A stretch of 64,000 nt of DNA from JAVJSD01 sp040219575 (GCA_040219575.1 JAVJSD010000144.1:80306-144305), one strand, 5' to 3'. Counted from the first letter of the stretch, positions 42,526 to 51,733 are shown. Notes: generated from the sequence alone by a model not told the origin. A program made the numbers and translations.

Positions 42526-43806
42526 CTAAGTCGTCCGTTGGAACACGCGACCGAAGGTGTAAGGATCGGGCATCTCGTGCTTTTCAAAGGCGCGCGACGC
42601 GACGTACTCTGAAACGTCGACGAACGCCCCGTGTTTCTCGCTCGACTCGTAAGACGCCATCAGCACGGCCATCGTATCCCAGGCCATCATCGGCCCCGAT
42701 TGCGGATGTCGCGACGGGTCGAGTGCGCAGTCCACCGCGTCGCTCATCTCGTTCACGTAGCCGTGGGCGTAGAACTGATTCGGCCGCGGAAAGCTCGTTC
42801 CTACCGGCGTCGGCAGCTTCTCGCGGAACAGGAGATCGCCCGCCGGCGCTCCGTCGGGCAAGAAGAGTTCGTTTTCGTTGTTGGGATTCACGCGTAGATC
42901 GTACTGGGCGAAGTCGGTGATGATCGACAACTCGTTGCGGATGCCGCTGATGCTCAAGTCGTGCCCGATCACTTCGGCCACGGTCTCGTCCTCGAAGACC
43001 ACGGTGACGCGGCCGAAGTCGTCGACGTTCTGCATCACGCGGAAGTGTTCGCCGGACGCCTGCGACTGGTGCTTGAGCACTTGCATCGCCAGCGCCGAGA
43101 CGCGGCTTGGGCGGATCGGCCGGCCGTCGCGCAAAACACCCTCGACCTGCTTCAGATACAGGCACGGGCCCAATGGATGGCAGGCCTTGTTGAAGAGCGC
43201 TCCGCCGCCCGACTTGGAGGGCGTGTCGTACGCCGGCGCATGCGATCCCTGGTGCGCGCAGACTCCGCGCTGATAAAGAACCTTGCCCTTGTCCGTCTTA
43301 TGCGCCTCGATGAGCAGTTCGACGAGGCCCTTCACACCGTCGAAATAGACGAAATCCTCGGCGTAAAGCAGTTTGCTGCCGGATGCTCGAACCGCGTCGA
43401 GCACCTCGGCCAGGTAGGCCATCGACTCGCGCTTTCGCGTCTCGGCGTCGGCCTCACGACCTTCGGCGTATCCCGGCCAGACCACCGGCGGCTTCTCCAG
43501 CACGATCACCGGCACGCCCGCCCGGGCCGCCTCGATCGTGTACGGCCCGTGGGCGTAGTTGGCGCAGGCCACATTGTCGATGTCGGGCCGCACCTCGGCG
43601 ATCATCTCGGCGTGGGAGGTGAAGGCCCGCGCCACGCCGAATTTCCTGGCGAAGTTTTCCGCGTTCTCCATCCGGCCGCTGGTCACGCCGGCGAGTTCAA
43701 TGGTCGCACCATTCTTGTGCGGGATCATGCCGTACGTGCGTGTGGTGTAGTCGGCGGCGAAGCCGGTTCCGTTGATGGAGACGCGAAGGGTGCGTGGCGG
43801 CATCAA
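42526..43806 (-). CDS. Gfo/Idh/MocA family oxidoreductase
   Basis: 426 residues, no signal peptide. The N-terminal Rossmann part reads RVSINGTGFAADYTTRTYG (an altered GxGxxA), and VIVLEKPPVVWPGYAE supplies the EKP motif with the conserved Lys. Residues 150-380 form the C-terminal alpha/beta domain with GGGALFNKACHPLGPCLYL. Substrates are usually sugars, inositols or their derivatives with NAD(P). Many paralogues occur in planctomycetes. Two adjacent ATGs (43806 and 43803) are possible starts. Confidence 0.9.
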   Translation of the reverse strand: MMPPRTLRVSINGTGFAADYTTRTYGMIPHKNGATIELAGVTSGRMENAENFARKFGVARAFTSHAEMIAEVRPDIDNVACANYAHGPYTIEAARAGVPVIVLEKPPVVWPGYAEGREADAETRKRESMAYLAEVLDAVRASGSKLLYAEDFVYFDGVKGLVELLIEAHKTDKGKVLYQRGVCAHQGSHAPAYDTPSKSGGGALFNKACHPLGPCLYLKQVEGVLRDGRPIRPSRVSALAMQVLKHQSQASGEHFRVMQNVDDFGRVTVVFEDETVAEVIGHDLSISGIRNELSIITDFAQYDLRVNPNNENELFLPDGAPAGDLLFREKLPTPVGTSFPRPNQFYAHGYVNEMSDAVDCALDPSRHPQSGPMMAWDTMAVLMASYESSEKHGAFVDVSEYVASRAFEKHEMPDPYTFGRVFQRTT

Positions 43807-44071
43807 TTCTTCCTGCGTTTGTTGAGTGTTTATGCGTTCGGAACGCCGTCATTGTAGTCGGCGCGGCGTGGCCGTCGACGTGCCGCCGCGCTACCGGCGA
43901 TGCCCGAAGATTGAAGAAATTTCAGGAGAAAACCACCACTCTCGGGGGACTATGTCGCTGGATTTTCGCCTTGCCGCTGCTGTACGCAAATCGCGCATTG
44001 TGCGACAATGGGGGACCGACGTGGAATGCCGCCAGAGGTTGTTGATGTAGGCGCCTTTCGAGAGTCAAGTC

Positions 44072-44518
44072 ATGAACAAAGAGTGCATCGGTCGACCGAT
44101 GGAGATTCTGTTGGTCGAAGACAGCCTGATGTTCGCCCGCATCGCCATCGAGGCGCTCAAGAAGAGCGACATTCGCCACCGGCTGACGTTGGTGGTCGAC
44201 GGGCAGGAAGCCACCGACTTTCTGCAGCGCGTGGGACGCTTCGCCCGCGCTCCGCGTCCCGACCTCGTGCTGTTGGACCTGGGCCTGCCCCGGAAGGACG
44301 GCCGGGCGGTGCTTTCGGACGTGAAGGCCGATGACGACCTGTGCGACATTCCGATTGTGGTCGTCACCGGTTCGGAGGACGAGGCCGATCTGGAGCGGAG
44401 CCGGTTGTTGGGCGTCGACGGCTACATGACCAAGCCGGTCGATCTCGAACAATTCCTGGCCATGATCAAGCGCCTCCGCCACGCCTGGCACAGCGACATC
44501 GCCCTGCCGGCGCTCTGA
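44072..44518 (+). CDS. single-domain response regulator
   Basis: 148 residues, only a receiver domain. Acidic pair E16/D17 (LLVEDS), phospho-acceptor D69 (LVLLDLGLP), T99 and K121 (MTKPVD) are all in place. The size and the GLPRKDGRAV loop resemble Rcp1-type regulators that work with phytochromes or other histidine kinases. No output domain and no kinase adjacent; a chemoreceptor lies 1.6 kb away on the same strand, so a CheY-like role is possible. Downstream is an R6 palindrome. Confidence 0.93.
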   Translation: MNKECIGRPMEILLVEDSLMFARIAIEALKKSDIRHRLTLVVDGQEATDFLQRVGRFARAPRPDLVLLDLGLPRKDGRAVLSDVKADDDLCDIPIVVVTGSEDEADLERSRLLGVDGYMTKPVDLEQFLAMIKRLRHAWHSDIALPAL

Positions 44519-44556
44519 GTGCGGCCAGGCGCCTCGCGACCGTTCGTTGTAACGGC

Positions 44557-44719
44557 GTTTAACGGCAAGCCGAAGGCGACGGCGGACCGTTGCAAATACG
44601 TCTCCTGCGAGTGCCGGTTCGTGCGCACAACCAGCGCTGCGCGTGCCGTTCGCATGAGCCTCCACTTTGCGGAAAGGTTGTTCGAACGGTCCGCCGTCGC
44701 CTTCGGCTTGCCGTTAAAC
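44557..44719. repeat. R6 element with perfect 35-bp inverted arms
   Basis: Arms at 44557-44591 and 44685-44719 are identical as inverted copies (35 of 35); the outer ends read GTTTAACGGCAAGCCGAAGG. The 93-bp centre also shows similarity to the centre of the second copy at 59858-60105. It lies between the response regulator gene and a convergent minus-strand gene. The structure is like a miniature inverted-repeat element. Confidence 0.88.
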
Positions 44720-44735
44720 AATTGAAGAAGGTGGT

Positions 44736-45266
44736 TTACCGTGGAGGCGGCTCCTTTTCATCCGCGGGTACGATCTTGTACTCCCAACCCTTCTTCTCGT
44801 AGGCCTGAACCAACTCCGCGATGAGCGGCTCGTTGTAGGAGCCGCCCTGATCGCGAATCAGGATCGGCGCCGGCTGGTATCCAGCAAGCCAGCCTTCGAC
44901 GCGAAGATGGATCGCCCGCGACTCTCGACGGCCATCAAGCCAGTGGATGGACATTTCGTCCTCCCGACGCCAACCTTGAGGGCCCGACGAACCATGCATG
45001 CTCCCGCCGCTCGAAAGAACCTGAGGCCCGGCGTGACGTTGCAGCCAGGCGACCGTGCGGGCGCGATCGATGACTTCGTACGTCACCGCACATTGCTTGT
45101 ACATGACCGCGGCGCCGCGCTCCTGCAACGTCCGCAGATAAATCACCCTTCCAATCCAACCGCACACCGCCCCGACGATCGTCAAACCGATCAGCAGCGC
45201 CCGCAGGCTCAAGCGAAATCGTCGTCTTGAACGAGAACGCTGCAAGGCTGTCTCTTCAGAATTCAT
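44736..45266 (-). CDS. membrane-anchored protein of unknown function
   Basis: 176 residues. A basic N-terminus (SRSRRRFRLSLR) precedes a single membrane helix (ALLIGLTIVGAVCGWIG), an N-in topology often found in planctomycete proteins. The rest is outside the membrane and begins with a leucine/arginine-rich stretch (RTLQERGAAVMYKQ) that is the hallmark of a repeated family in this phylum. No catalytic motif is visible. The start at 45266 is chosen so that the basic stretch precedes the helix. The next gene on the right is on the same strand, after R9 repeats. Confidence 0.7.
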   Translation of the reverse strand: MNSEETALQRSRSRRRFRLSLRALLIGLTIVGAVCGWIGRVIYLRTLQERGAAVMYKQCAVTYEVIDRARTVAWLQRHAGPQVLSSGGSMHGSSGPQGWRREDEMSIHWLDGRRESRAIHLRVEGWLAGYQPAPILIRDQGGSYNEPLIAELVQAYEKKGWEYKIVPADEKEPPPR

Positions 45267-45360
45267 GCGTCCCACAGTTAATGGCGTCACCGTGTTTCCT
45301 TGAAAGTGTACACGGAACTCCGGGCGGTGTTGTAGCACGATGACTTGTCGACGGCAGTGC

Positions 45361-45456
45361 GTCATCCGTGTTTCGTCTGTGTTTCATCTGTGGCTAACGA
45401 GACAGATGCAGGCTCAGCCACCGGATGAAACACGGATCGAACACGGACACGATGAC
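45361..45456. repeat. R9 inverted repeat
   Basis: Imperfect opposed arms at 45361-45395 and 45416-45456, built of short units resembling CATCCGTGTTTC and TCATCTGTGGCT. Similar arms occur at 24590-24652. Intergenic; no gene here. Confidence 0.65.
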
Positions 45457-45477
45457 AAGACTTCAGAAATCGCCGCA

Positions 45478-46659
45478 TCAGCCCAGCAACTCGCTCAGCG
45501 CGACGACGAGTCGGTCGATGTCGGCGACGGTGTTGTACAGATGGCAGGAGACGCGCACGTAGCGGCGGCCGGCGAAGTCGATGATCGGGACCTCGATGCC
45601 GTACTGCGTCCAAAGCGCGCGCTGAAGCGCCGCCCGATCGCCGTCGGGCAATCGCAGCAGCGCCATCGAGCCGTACCAGGCCGCATCATCAGGGACGAGC
45701 GGCTCCGCGCCGAGCGACTCCATCAGCCGACGGCGCGCGTGGGCCGCCAGATGATGTGAACGTCGGCGGAAGACGTCGAGGCCGGCGTGCTCCATAAAGT
45801 CGATCGCCGCCGGCACGGTCAAATACGCGCTCGGGTCGCGAGTGCCGGTCCACACGAACTCGTCGCACCACTGCGTCTTCTCGGCCGATTCGACGCGTCC
45901 CCAACTCAACTGCTGCGGCGCGAAGTCGTCTTGCCGTCGCGGGTGAACAAACAGGAAGCCGGAACCGAACGGCGCGCACAGCCATTTGTGGCAACTGGCG
46001 GTGTAGTAGTCGCAGTCCAAATCGTCGATCGCCAGCGGAACCTGCGCCACCGCATGCGGCCCGTCGACGCACACGGAAAGGCCGCGTTGTCGAGCCTGGC
46101 GGCAAATCGCCTCGACCGGCAGGATCGTCGCCGTGGCGGAGGTGATGTGGCTGACGACGAGCAAGCGGGTGTTCGGCCCAACTTGACGGAAGATGTCGTC
46201 GACGACCTGCTCGCCGCTGGTGAACGGCAGCGAGAGCGTGGCGATACGCAGCCTCGCACCACTTCGATCGCAGGCCCGCCGCCAGATGCTGTTGACGGCC
46301 CCGTATTCGTGATCGGTGAGCAATACCTCGTCGCCGGCGGCGAGCGGCGTATTGGCGGCGACGAGATTCATGCCGGTGGTGGCGTTCTCGACGAAGACGA
46401 GATGCTCCGGCCGCGATCCGACGAACGTCGCCAATTGCTCGCGGGCCGCGAACCAGGCCGGCTCGAGCGTGCGCACGAAGAAATCCATCGGCTGCTCGTC
46501 GAGGCGATCGATCCAGGCCCGCCGCGCCTCACGGACCACATTCGGCGGCGGGCCGAACGAGCCGTGATTCAGATAGGTCGTATCTTCGCGCAGCGACCAC
46601 GCTCCGCGCCAATCGCGCCAAGCGGCCTCGTCGTCAACAGCGGGAGGGGAGTGCGACAT
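45478..46659 (-). CDS. class V aminotransferase-fold PLP enzyme (isopenicillin-N-epimerase-like)
   Basis: 393 residues. TTYLNHGSFGPPPNVV is the N-terminal signature of the isopenicillin N epimerase-like subgroup. Further marks are VENATTGMNLVAANTP, DGPHAVAQVPL with the PLP-nitrogen Asp, and the Schiff-base lysine K225 in ASCHKWLCAPFG. Possible reactions include cysteine desulfuration, epimerisation or lyase chemistry; the substrate is unknown. Cytoplasmic. Its GC and codon use match the surroundings. An R5 element lies just upstream of the start. Confidence 0.9.
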   Translation of the reverse strand: MSHSPPAVDDEAAWRDWRGAWSLREDTTYLNHGSFGPPPNVVREARRAWIDRLDEQPMDFFVRTLEPAWFAAREQLATFVGSRPEHLVFVENATTGMNLVAANTPLAAGDEVLLTDHEYGAVNSIWRRACDRSGARLRIATLSLPFTSGEQVVDDIFRQVGPNTRLLVVSHITSATATILPVEAICRQARQRGLSVCVDGPHAVAQVPLAIDDLDCDYYTASCHKWLCAPFGSGFLFVHPRRQDDFAPQQLSWGRVESAEKTQWCDEFVWTGTRDPSAYLTVPAAIDFMEHAGLDVFRRRSHHLAAHARRRLMESLGAEPLVPDDAAWYGSMALLRLPDGDRAALQRALWTQYGIEVPIIDFAGRRYVRVSCHLYNTVADIDRLVVALSELLG

Positions 46660-46710
46660 CGCGGCGACCGCATCAGAGGATAGGTTCTGTCGGAAAACGA
46701 CAGGCGAAAC

Positions 46711-46783
46711 AATCCGTAGCGGAACTCGCCAGAGTTCCGAGAAGTCGACGATGTCGGAAGTCGGGCGACTTCCGCTACGGATT
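46711..46783. repeat. R5 double-hairpin element, best copy
   Basis: Ends AATCCGTAGC and GCTACGGATT pair perfectly. Inside are two stem-loops with seven-base perfect stems: GGAACTC/GAGTTCC and GGAAGTC/GACTTCC. Three stems radiate from one junction. Located between two minus-strand genes. Confidence 0.85.
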
Positions 46784-46817
46784 TCCAGGCAAAGCTTTAC
46801 CGTGGCGGTCGCGGGAC

Positions 46818-47774
46818 CTACTCCTTGGGCGACGGCCGCAGGACGTGCTCGACGGTGGGGGGAGTTCGCCCCTGCGAGTCGCGAATGGTCATCACGGCGC
46901 GGGCGTAACGCAGCGGCTTGCGCTCCTCGGGCAGGCGGACGTTGTCGCCTTTTTGCAGGATGGGACGGCGGTCGCGCATGCCGCCGAACTCCCGGTCGCC
47001 CGCCGACTGGCAGGGCATCCAGTAGCCGTTGCCGGCCTTATCCTCCAGATAGAACTCCGGGTAGCAGTGCCCCGGCACCCACACGGTGCGAGCCGGCACG
47101 CCGCTGGCGCGGCACAGCGCGACGAACAGCGACGTGTACGCCTCGCAATCGCCCTCGCCGTCTTTCAGCGCGTCGAGCGCGCCCTTGAGGTCGCCCTCTT
47201 TGTACGTCAGCTTGTCCTGCACGAAATCGTAGATCGCTTCGACCTGCGGCCAGCCCTGGGGCGCCTCCGCGGTGATTTCCTTGGCGACGTTGCGGATGGT
47301 GACATGCCGGGCTTCGATCGAGGGACTGTCGGTCAGAAACGGCGCCAATTCGCTCGTCCGCCTGGTCGGAACGACGAATGCGGCGGGATTGGAAGGCGCG
47401 ACGATCGCGGAGCGGGTGACTTCGAAGGTGAGGATCGCCCGCGCGGTGGCGCCGGCTTCCAACCGCGGAATCGAAATCACCATCTGCCGGGCCCCGTCGG
47501 CGACATCGCGAAACGAAACGCGGGCGACGTTTTCGGTTACGTCGCGCCCGACGATTTCGACGTGCTGTTCGGGCCAATTACCGGGAATCGGCGCGGCGGC
47601 GGTGACGCCGATGCTCGCGCCGTCGCCGCCTTGCAGGATCAGCCCCATCTGCCAGCGTTGCACCAGCGGATCGACGTACCGCTTGCTGGCAGGGTCGCTT
47701 GTCTGCCCCCACGCTGTCGCGGTGACAAGCGAGACCGCCAACAAGATGCACAACGCCTGGCAAGGCGTCTTCAT
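46818..47774 (-). CDS. secreted transglutaminase-like protein
   Basis: 318 residues with a signal peptide (1-23). The C-terminal half is a transglutaminase-core domain: GEGDCEAYTSLFVALCRASGVPAR with the nucleophile C210, then VPGHCYPEFYLED with H236. The third triad residue is not certain; the Asp after YWMPC is a candidate. An N-terminal beta-rich domain (30-150) is typical of bacterial transglutaminase-like proteins. These may act as peptidases or amidases in the envelope. The start at 47774 is chosen because the signal peptide begins there. Confidence 0.88.
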   Translation of the reverse strand: MKTPCQALCILLAVSLVTATAWGQTSDPASKRYVDPLVQRWQMGLILQGGDGASIGVTAAAPIPGNWPEQHVEIVGRDVTENVARVSFRDVADGARQMVISIPRLEAGATARAILTFEVTRSAIVAPSNPAAFVVPTRRTSELAPFLTDSPSIEARHVTIRNVAKEITAEAPQGWPQVEAIYDFVQDKLTYKEGDLKGALDALKDGEGDCEAYTSLFVALCRASGVPARTVWVPGHCYPEFYLEDKAGNGYWMPCQSAGDREFGGMRDRRPILQKGDNVRLPEERKPLRYARAVMTIRDSQGRTPPTVEHVLRPSPKE

Positions 47775-48066
47775 CAAGAAACGGAACTTCCGCACGAACT
47801 TCTGCTGCGCGTACTTCTGCGGCGCGGGATTCTGCACGGGGACGCCTCGGCACAAGACGAAGGGGCTTCAGCCGGATTGAACGGCAACGCTACCAACTAT
47901 TGTAACTGGCCCGAGAATCTTGCAACAAAATTGTTGTCGGCCGAGGGATGCAGACATCGAGAAAGGGGCCGCGCTGCGGGCGTCAGGATTTCACCCGCAG
48001 CGCGGCGAACGTTCGATCAGTTCACGACTTCCACCAATTCGCGAATTCCATCAATTCAGATTCCGC

Positions 48067-48285
48067 TCAATTCACGGGACCCGGCAACGGGGCGATCGTT
48101 GCAGGTGGACCGGAGGGGAAAACCATCCCCTCTTCATACACTTCATCAACTGGCATGTAGGTCGCATGGGCCGGCGCCGGAGCGCAGGCCGCGCCGCGAT
48201 TCCACCATTGCCCCCAGTTGCGGCCGCAGCCGGACACGCCGACCGCCAATACCGCCAACGACGTCAAAATCAAAAGCCTATTCAT
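48067..48285 (-). CDS. small lipoprotein of unknown function
   Basis: 72 residues. Lipobox: the signal ends VGVSGC, with Cys20 as the likely lipidated residue. AAAGGAGG lies seven bases before the ATG, the strongest ribosome site in this part of the window. The mature protein is short, Trp/Asn-rich then Pro/Ala-rich, with a CAP motif. Small lipoproteins of this kind have no known role. Stop lies near the upstream end of the transglutaminase-like gene; both are on the minus strand. Confidence 0.7.
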   Translation of the reverse strand: MNRLLILTSLAVLAVGVSGCGRNWGQWWNRGAACAPAPAHATYMPVDEVYEEGMVFPSGPPATIAPLPGPVN

Positions 48286-48572
48286 GGCTGTGCCTCCTTT
48301 GAACATGGCAATTTCCATGGCAAGGCTGTGGGTCTCACAACTCTACACCGCCGTTTGTGATGTGCAAACGCAACGCGTCGATTTTTTGCAACATCGGGGA
48401 ATTCGCGAAAAAGAGGTCTTCGCGGCCATTTCGGCTAAAGAAAAGCGGCCTCGCCGCCGAGCCGGCGTGAAGCCCCGTAAGAGTAGATGGCCGGAACAAC
48501 CGCGGGGCGGTTCCGGCAGACGCGCCGCTTGACGACCCAGCGGTTGGCGAGTTCTCCCGTTCAGCCGGCGCT

Positions 48573-49298
48573 CTACTTGTCGAAGTCCTCGTCGCGGCCG
48601 AAGAACAACATGTGCTGCCAGGGGAGCTTATCAAATTCGCCGACCAGTTTCAGACCGTTGGCCGGATACTCCTTCATGATCTGCTCCTTGGTCATCTTGT
48701 GCAGCGGCTTGATCGGCACCTTGGGATCCTCGCCCCGATACTCCAGCAGCACGATGCGGCCTTCCGGCGAGAGCGAATTCCGCATGGCGCGCAGCATGTG
48801 CTCCGGATGCGAGAATTCGTGATACACGTCGACCAGCAGGATCAGGTCGATCTTCCCCTTGGGCAGCCGCGGATCGATCAGCGTTCCCAGCACCGGCGTG
48901 ATGTTGCGGATCTTGGCCTTGTCGGCCCGCTCGTTGAGCAACTCCAGCATTTGGTGTTGGATGTCGACGCCGTACACCCAACCGTCTTCGCCGACCATCT
49001 TGGCGAGTTGCAGCGTGTAGAAGCCGTTGCCGCAGCCCATGTCGCAAACCGTCATGCCGCGCTTGATCTTCAGGTTCGCCAGCATCAGCGAGCAGCGCTC
49101 TTCCTGTTCGCGATCGTCGCGAATCAGCCACGGAGCGCCGTGGTACGACATCGTCTGCGCGATTTCGCGGCCCTTGTAGTAGCGCAGCGCGGGCGGCAGC
49201 TCACCACCGTCCTCCTGCGCTCGGGCGAGGCCGCCGGCGAAAGTCAAAAGCAGGACGCCGGCGAGCAGCAGAACGGCGGATTCGGCGTTGCGTCGCAT
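48573..49298 (-). CDS. class I SAM-methyltransferase-fold protein with signal peptide
   Basis: 241 residues. The N-terminus is a clean signal peptide (VLLLAGVLLLTFAGGLARAQ). The rest is a complete Rossmann methyltransferase domain: VCDMGCGNGFYTLQLA (motif I, D86 to G92), VYGVDIQ (motif II Asp), LILLVDVYHEFSHP (motif IV), SLSPEGRIVLLEYRG. Because SAM is a cytoplasmic cofactor, an exported methyltransferase is unexpected; either the leader is a membrane anchor, or the protein binds another ligand. The start at 49298 is chosen because the signal begins there. A planctomycete family of such proteins seems to exist. Confidence 0.85.
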   Translation of the reverse strand: MRRNAESAVLLLAGVLLLTFAGGLARAQEDGGELPPALRYYKGREIAQTMSYHGAPWLIRDDREQEERCSLMLANLKIKRGMTVCDMGCGNGFYTLQLAKMVGEDGWVYGVDIQHQMLELLNERADKAKIRNITPVLGTLIDPRLPKGKIDLILLVDVYHEFSHPEHMLRAMRNSLSPEGRIVLLEYRGEDPKVPIKPLHKMTKEQIMKEYPANGLKLVGEFDKLPWQHMLFFGRDEDFDK

Positions 49299-49595
49299 CA
49301 GAAATTTCCTCGAGAATGAAAGCGGCGGAAGCATCGTCTTCCAGTCTAGCCGGAATCAATTCTCCCGGCGAGCAAGCCAGGGCGACGAAACCGCTGATGG
49401 GCGCTGATTAAACGCTAATGGAAGAGAAAGTTCAACGCATGTGCGTCAAATCAGCGCCCAACTGCGGTTTCCCTTGGTCGTTGTTTGGTTTCGGCCACGC
49501 CGCCCTGAGTTCAATCCGTGTTCCATTCGTGCCCCGCGTGGCCCGGCGGCGGAGATTGCGTTGCACCAGGCGGCGGTCTGCTCGACAATGGCCGC
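49299..49595. repeat. spacer with R10 inverted repeat
   Basis: Arms at 49388-49409 and 49449-49470 match as inverted copies at 20 of 22 positions; the left reads AAACCGCTGATGGGCGCTGA at its start. A third R10 unit occurs at 62166-62215. The rest of the 297 bp shows no gene. Confidence 0.65.
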
Positions 49596-50186
49596 ATGTC
49601 GGGCGAACCCTCATCTCTTCGCTGGTGGAAGCTGCACTGGAGCGCCGTGGCGGCGTGGTTGCTGGTGGCCTTGGCCTTCGTGTACGCCAACCTGATCGGC
49701 AAATCGAATGAAGGCCGCTGGCTGCACGGTTGGCCGAATCTCTACCTGTGGCGCTCGGCCGACATTGAGGTTCTCATCCCTACCGACACCTGGGACTCCT
49801 ACTACTACGAAGATTCGAGCCGCTGGCCGGGCGACAAGGCCCGGGTGATCGACTTCCTGCCCGCCATGCTCGCCTTCAACGCGGGGCTGGCGCTGCTGCT
49901 GGCCTGCGGCGCCGGGTACACGCTGCAGCGGTGGTCGGCTTCGCCGCGTCATCCGATGCAGGTCAACTTGAAGTTTCTGCTGGCGCTGATCGGCTGGGTG
50001 GCGGGACTGCTGATGCTGCTGGGGTTGAACACGGCCACGCTCGCCGGCTGGGAGAACTGGGGCTATCGCGCCGCGGTCGACGTGGCCTTGGCGGCGACCG
50101 GCCTGACATCGTACGCTGTTGTCGATCTGGTGGTGGTCGCCCTGGGATTGGCCTCCCGCCGGTCCCAGCCGCCGGAGACCTCATGA
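49596..50186 (+). CDS. multi-pass membrane protein, coupled to corA
   Basis: 196 residues with four predicted membrane segments (about 15-35, 92-112, 122-145 and 160-185) and an extracytoplasmic loop rich in Trp/Asp/Tyr (DTWDSYYYEDSSRW). Its stop TGA overlaps the ATG of corA (ATGA), so the two are translationally coupled. That makes a role with magnesium transport or its regulation a fair inference. No family is recognised. Confidence 0.75.
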   Translation: MSGEPSSLRWWKLHWSAVAAWLLVALAFVYANLIGKSNEGRWLHGWPNLYLWRSADIEVLIPTDTWDSYYYEDSSRWPGDKARVIDFLPAMLAFNAGLALLLACGAGYTLQRWSASPRHPMQVNLKFLLALIGWVAGLLMLLGLNTATLAGWENWGYRAAVDVALAATGLTSYAVVDLVVVALGLASRRSQPPETS

Positions 50187-51322
50187 AACGCGCCGCCCGT
50201 CGCTCAAAACGCCGCAAGCCGCACTTCCGCCGCCGCACCAAGGCCGGTGCAAGTCCGGGCACCGTGGTCGCACATCCCGACGCCCCGCGTCCGGTGATTC
50301 GCGTGATCGCCTACTCCGCCACCGAGTACGTCGAGCAAGAGGTGGCCGACCTGAGCAAGCTGCCGGAGTACCTGCGGCGTTTTCCCGTCACCTGGATCAA
50401 CGTCGACGGCCTGGGCGACACGCAAGTCATTCAACAGATCGGCGAATTGTTCGGTATCCATGCGCTGGCGCTCGAGGACGTGGTGAACGCCCATCAACGG
50501 GCGAAGGTCGACGACTACGAAGACCAACTGTTCATCGTCGCGCGGATGATGCACAACTTCGGATCGTTCGAGACGGAGCAGCTCAGCATCTTCCTCGGTG
50601 AGCGGTATCTGCTCACGTTTCAGGAGCGGCAGGGAGACTGCCTCGATCCGGTCCGCGAACGCATCCGCAAGAGCAGCGGCAAGATCCGCCGGATGAAGTC
50701 CGACTATCTGGCCTACGCCATGGTCGATGCGGTGATCGACTCCTACTTTCCATTGGCCGAGCACGTCGGCGACGACCTCGACCGGTTGGAAGACGAGATG
50801 ACGTCGCACTACGATCCGGGACTCGCCCACGGCATTCACATCGTTCGCAATGAGTTGATGCTGCTGCGCCGCACGCTGCGACCGCATCGTGAAGCGGTCA
50901 ATCAGTTGGTGCGCGACGACCATCCGCTAATCTCCGACGACACGCGCGTCTTCCTGCGGGACTGCTACGACCACACGGTGCAGTTGATCGATCTGATGGA
51001 GGCGTATCGTGAGACATGCGTGGATCTGCGCGATTTCCACATTTCGCTCGTCAGCCAGCGAATGAACGAGATCATGAAGGTGCTGACGCTGATCGCCACC
51101 ATCTTCATGCCGCTCAGCTTCATCACGGGGTTGTACGGAATGAATTTCAACGACAAGCTGCCCGGCAACATGCCGGAGTTGAACATTCCCTACGCCTATG
51201 TCGGCGTGCTGGTGTTGATGTTGAGCGTGGCGCTGGGCTTGCTGTTGTATTTCCGCCGCAAACGCTGGATCGGCGACAGCGCGCCGCCTGACCCCCACGA
51301 CCAGGCGGACGACGACCGTTGA
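50183..51322 (+). CDS. corA: CorA-type magnesium/cobalt transporter
   Basis: 379 residues. The family forms pentameric Mg2+ or Co2+ channels in the inner membrane. The signature GMN lies at 319-321 (LYGMNF), between the two C-terminal helices (about 298-318 and 338-358). The large cytoplasmic funnel covers residues 40-290 (LFGIHALALEDVVNAHQRAKV is typical of bacterial CorA, given here without its last part). The basic N-terminus (MKRAARRSKRRK) is an extra of about 30 residues. The start overlaps the previous stop (ATGA). Downstream is an R12 repeat. Confidence 0.95.
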   Translation: MKRAARRSKRRKPHFRRRTKAGASPGTVVAHPDAPRPVIRVIAYSATEYVEQEVADLSKLPEYLRRFPVTWINVDGLGDTQVIQQIGELFGIHALALEDVVNAHQRAKVDDYEDQLFIVARMMHNFGSFETEQLSIFLGERYLLTFQERQGDCLDPVRERIRKSSGKIRRMKSDYLAYAMVDAVIDSYFPLAEHVGDDLDRLEDEMTSHYDPGLAHGIHIVRNELMLLRRTLRPHREAVNQLVRDDHPLISDDTRVFLRDCYDHTVQLIDLMEAYRETCVDLRDFHISLVSQRMNEIMKVLTLIATIFMPLSFITGLYGMNFNDKLPGNMPELNIPYAYVGVLVLMLSVALGLLLYFRRKRWIGDSAPPDPHDQADDDR

Positions 51323-51378
51323 GTCTTGCGTGGTCGCTGCCGTTCGCGGAGCAGTGGGGTAAATCCGTCGACAAGGCT

Positions 51379-51473
51379 GTACGACGGACATCCTCGGCGA
51401 CATCCTTGCCAGTCGCTTTCTCAGCTTGTATTCGCTCGACGGACTGGGAAGTCGACTGGAAAGTCCGTCGTAC
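51379..51473. repeat. R12 inverted repeat
   Basis: GTACGACGGAC at 51379-51389 and its complement at 51463-51473 flank a 73-bp centre that also has weaker complementarity (CCAGTC units). Related GTCCGTCGTAC pieces are near 26137 and 20020. Located downstream of corA. Confidence 0.6.
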
Positions 51474-51733
51474 AATGGAGACGCCCCCGCGACTGTTCGC
51501 GGGACTCCCTCGCTGACGCTGTTGACGCTGCGGACGCTGCGAGCGCGCCGCACGCGCCCAAGCCCGTTGCTCCGCATGGACGGTAGTATTCGCAGGCCGC
51601 GTGCGGCTGGAATCGCGGGGGAAAGTCGGTTAGAACGTGGCCAGCGGAGGCCGACGCCTTGATTCTCGCGCCGACATCGGTCGACGCTCCGCGGGCGGCA
51701 ATGAGCGAATCTGGGTGCATAGGATTGCATGGG

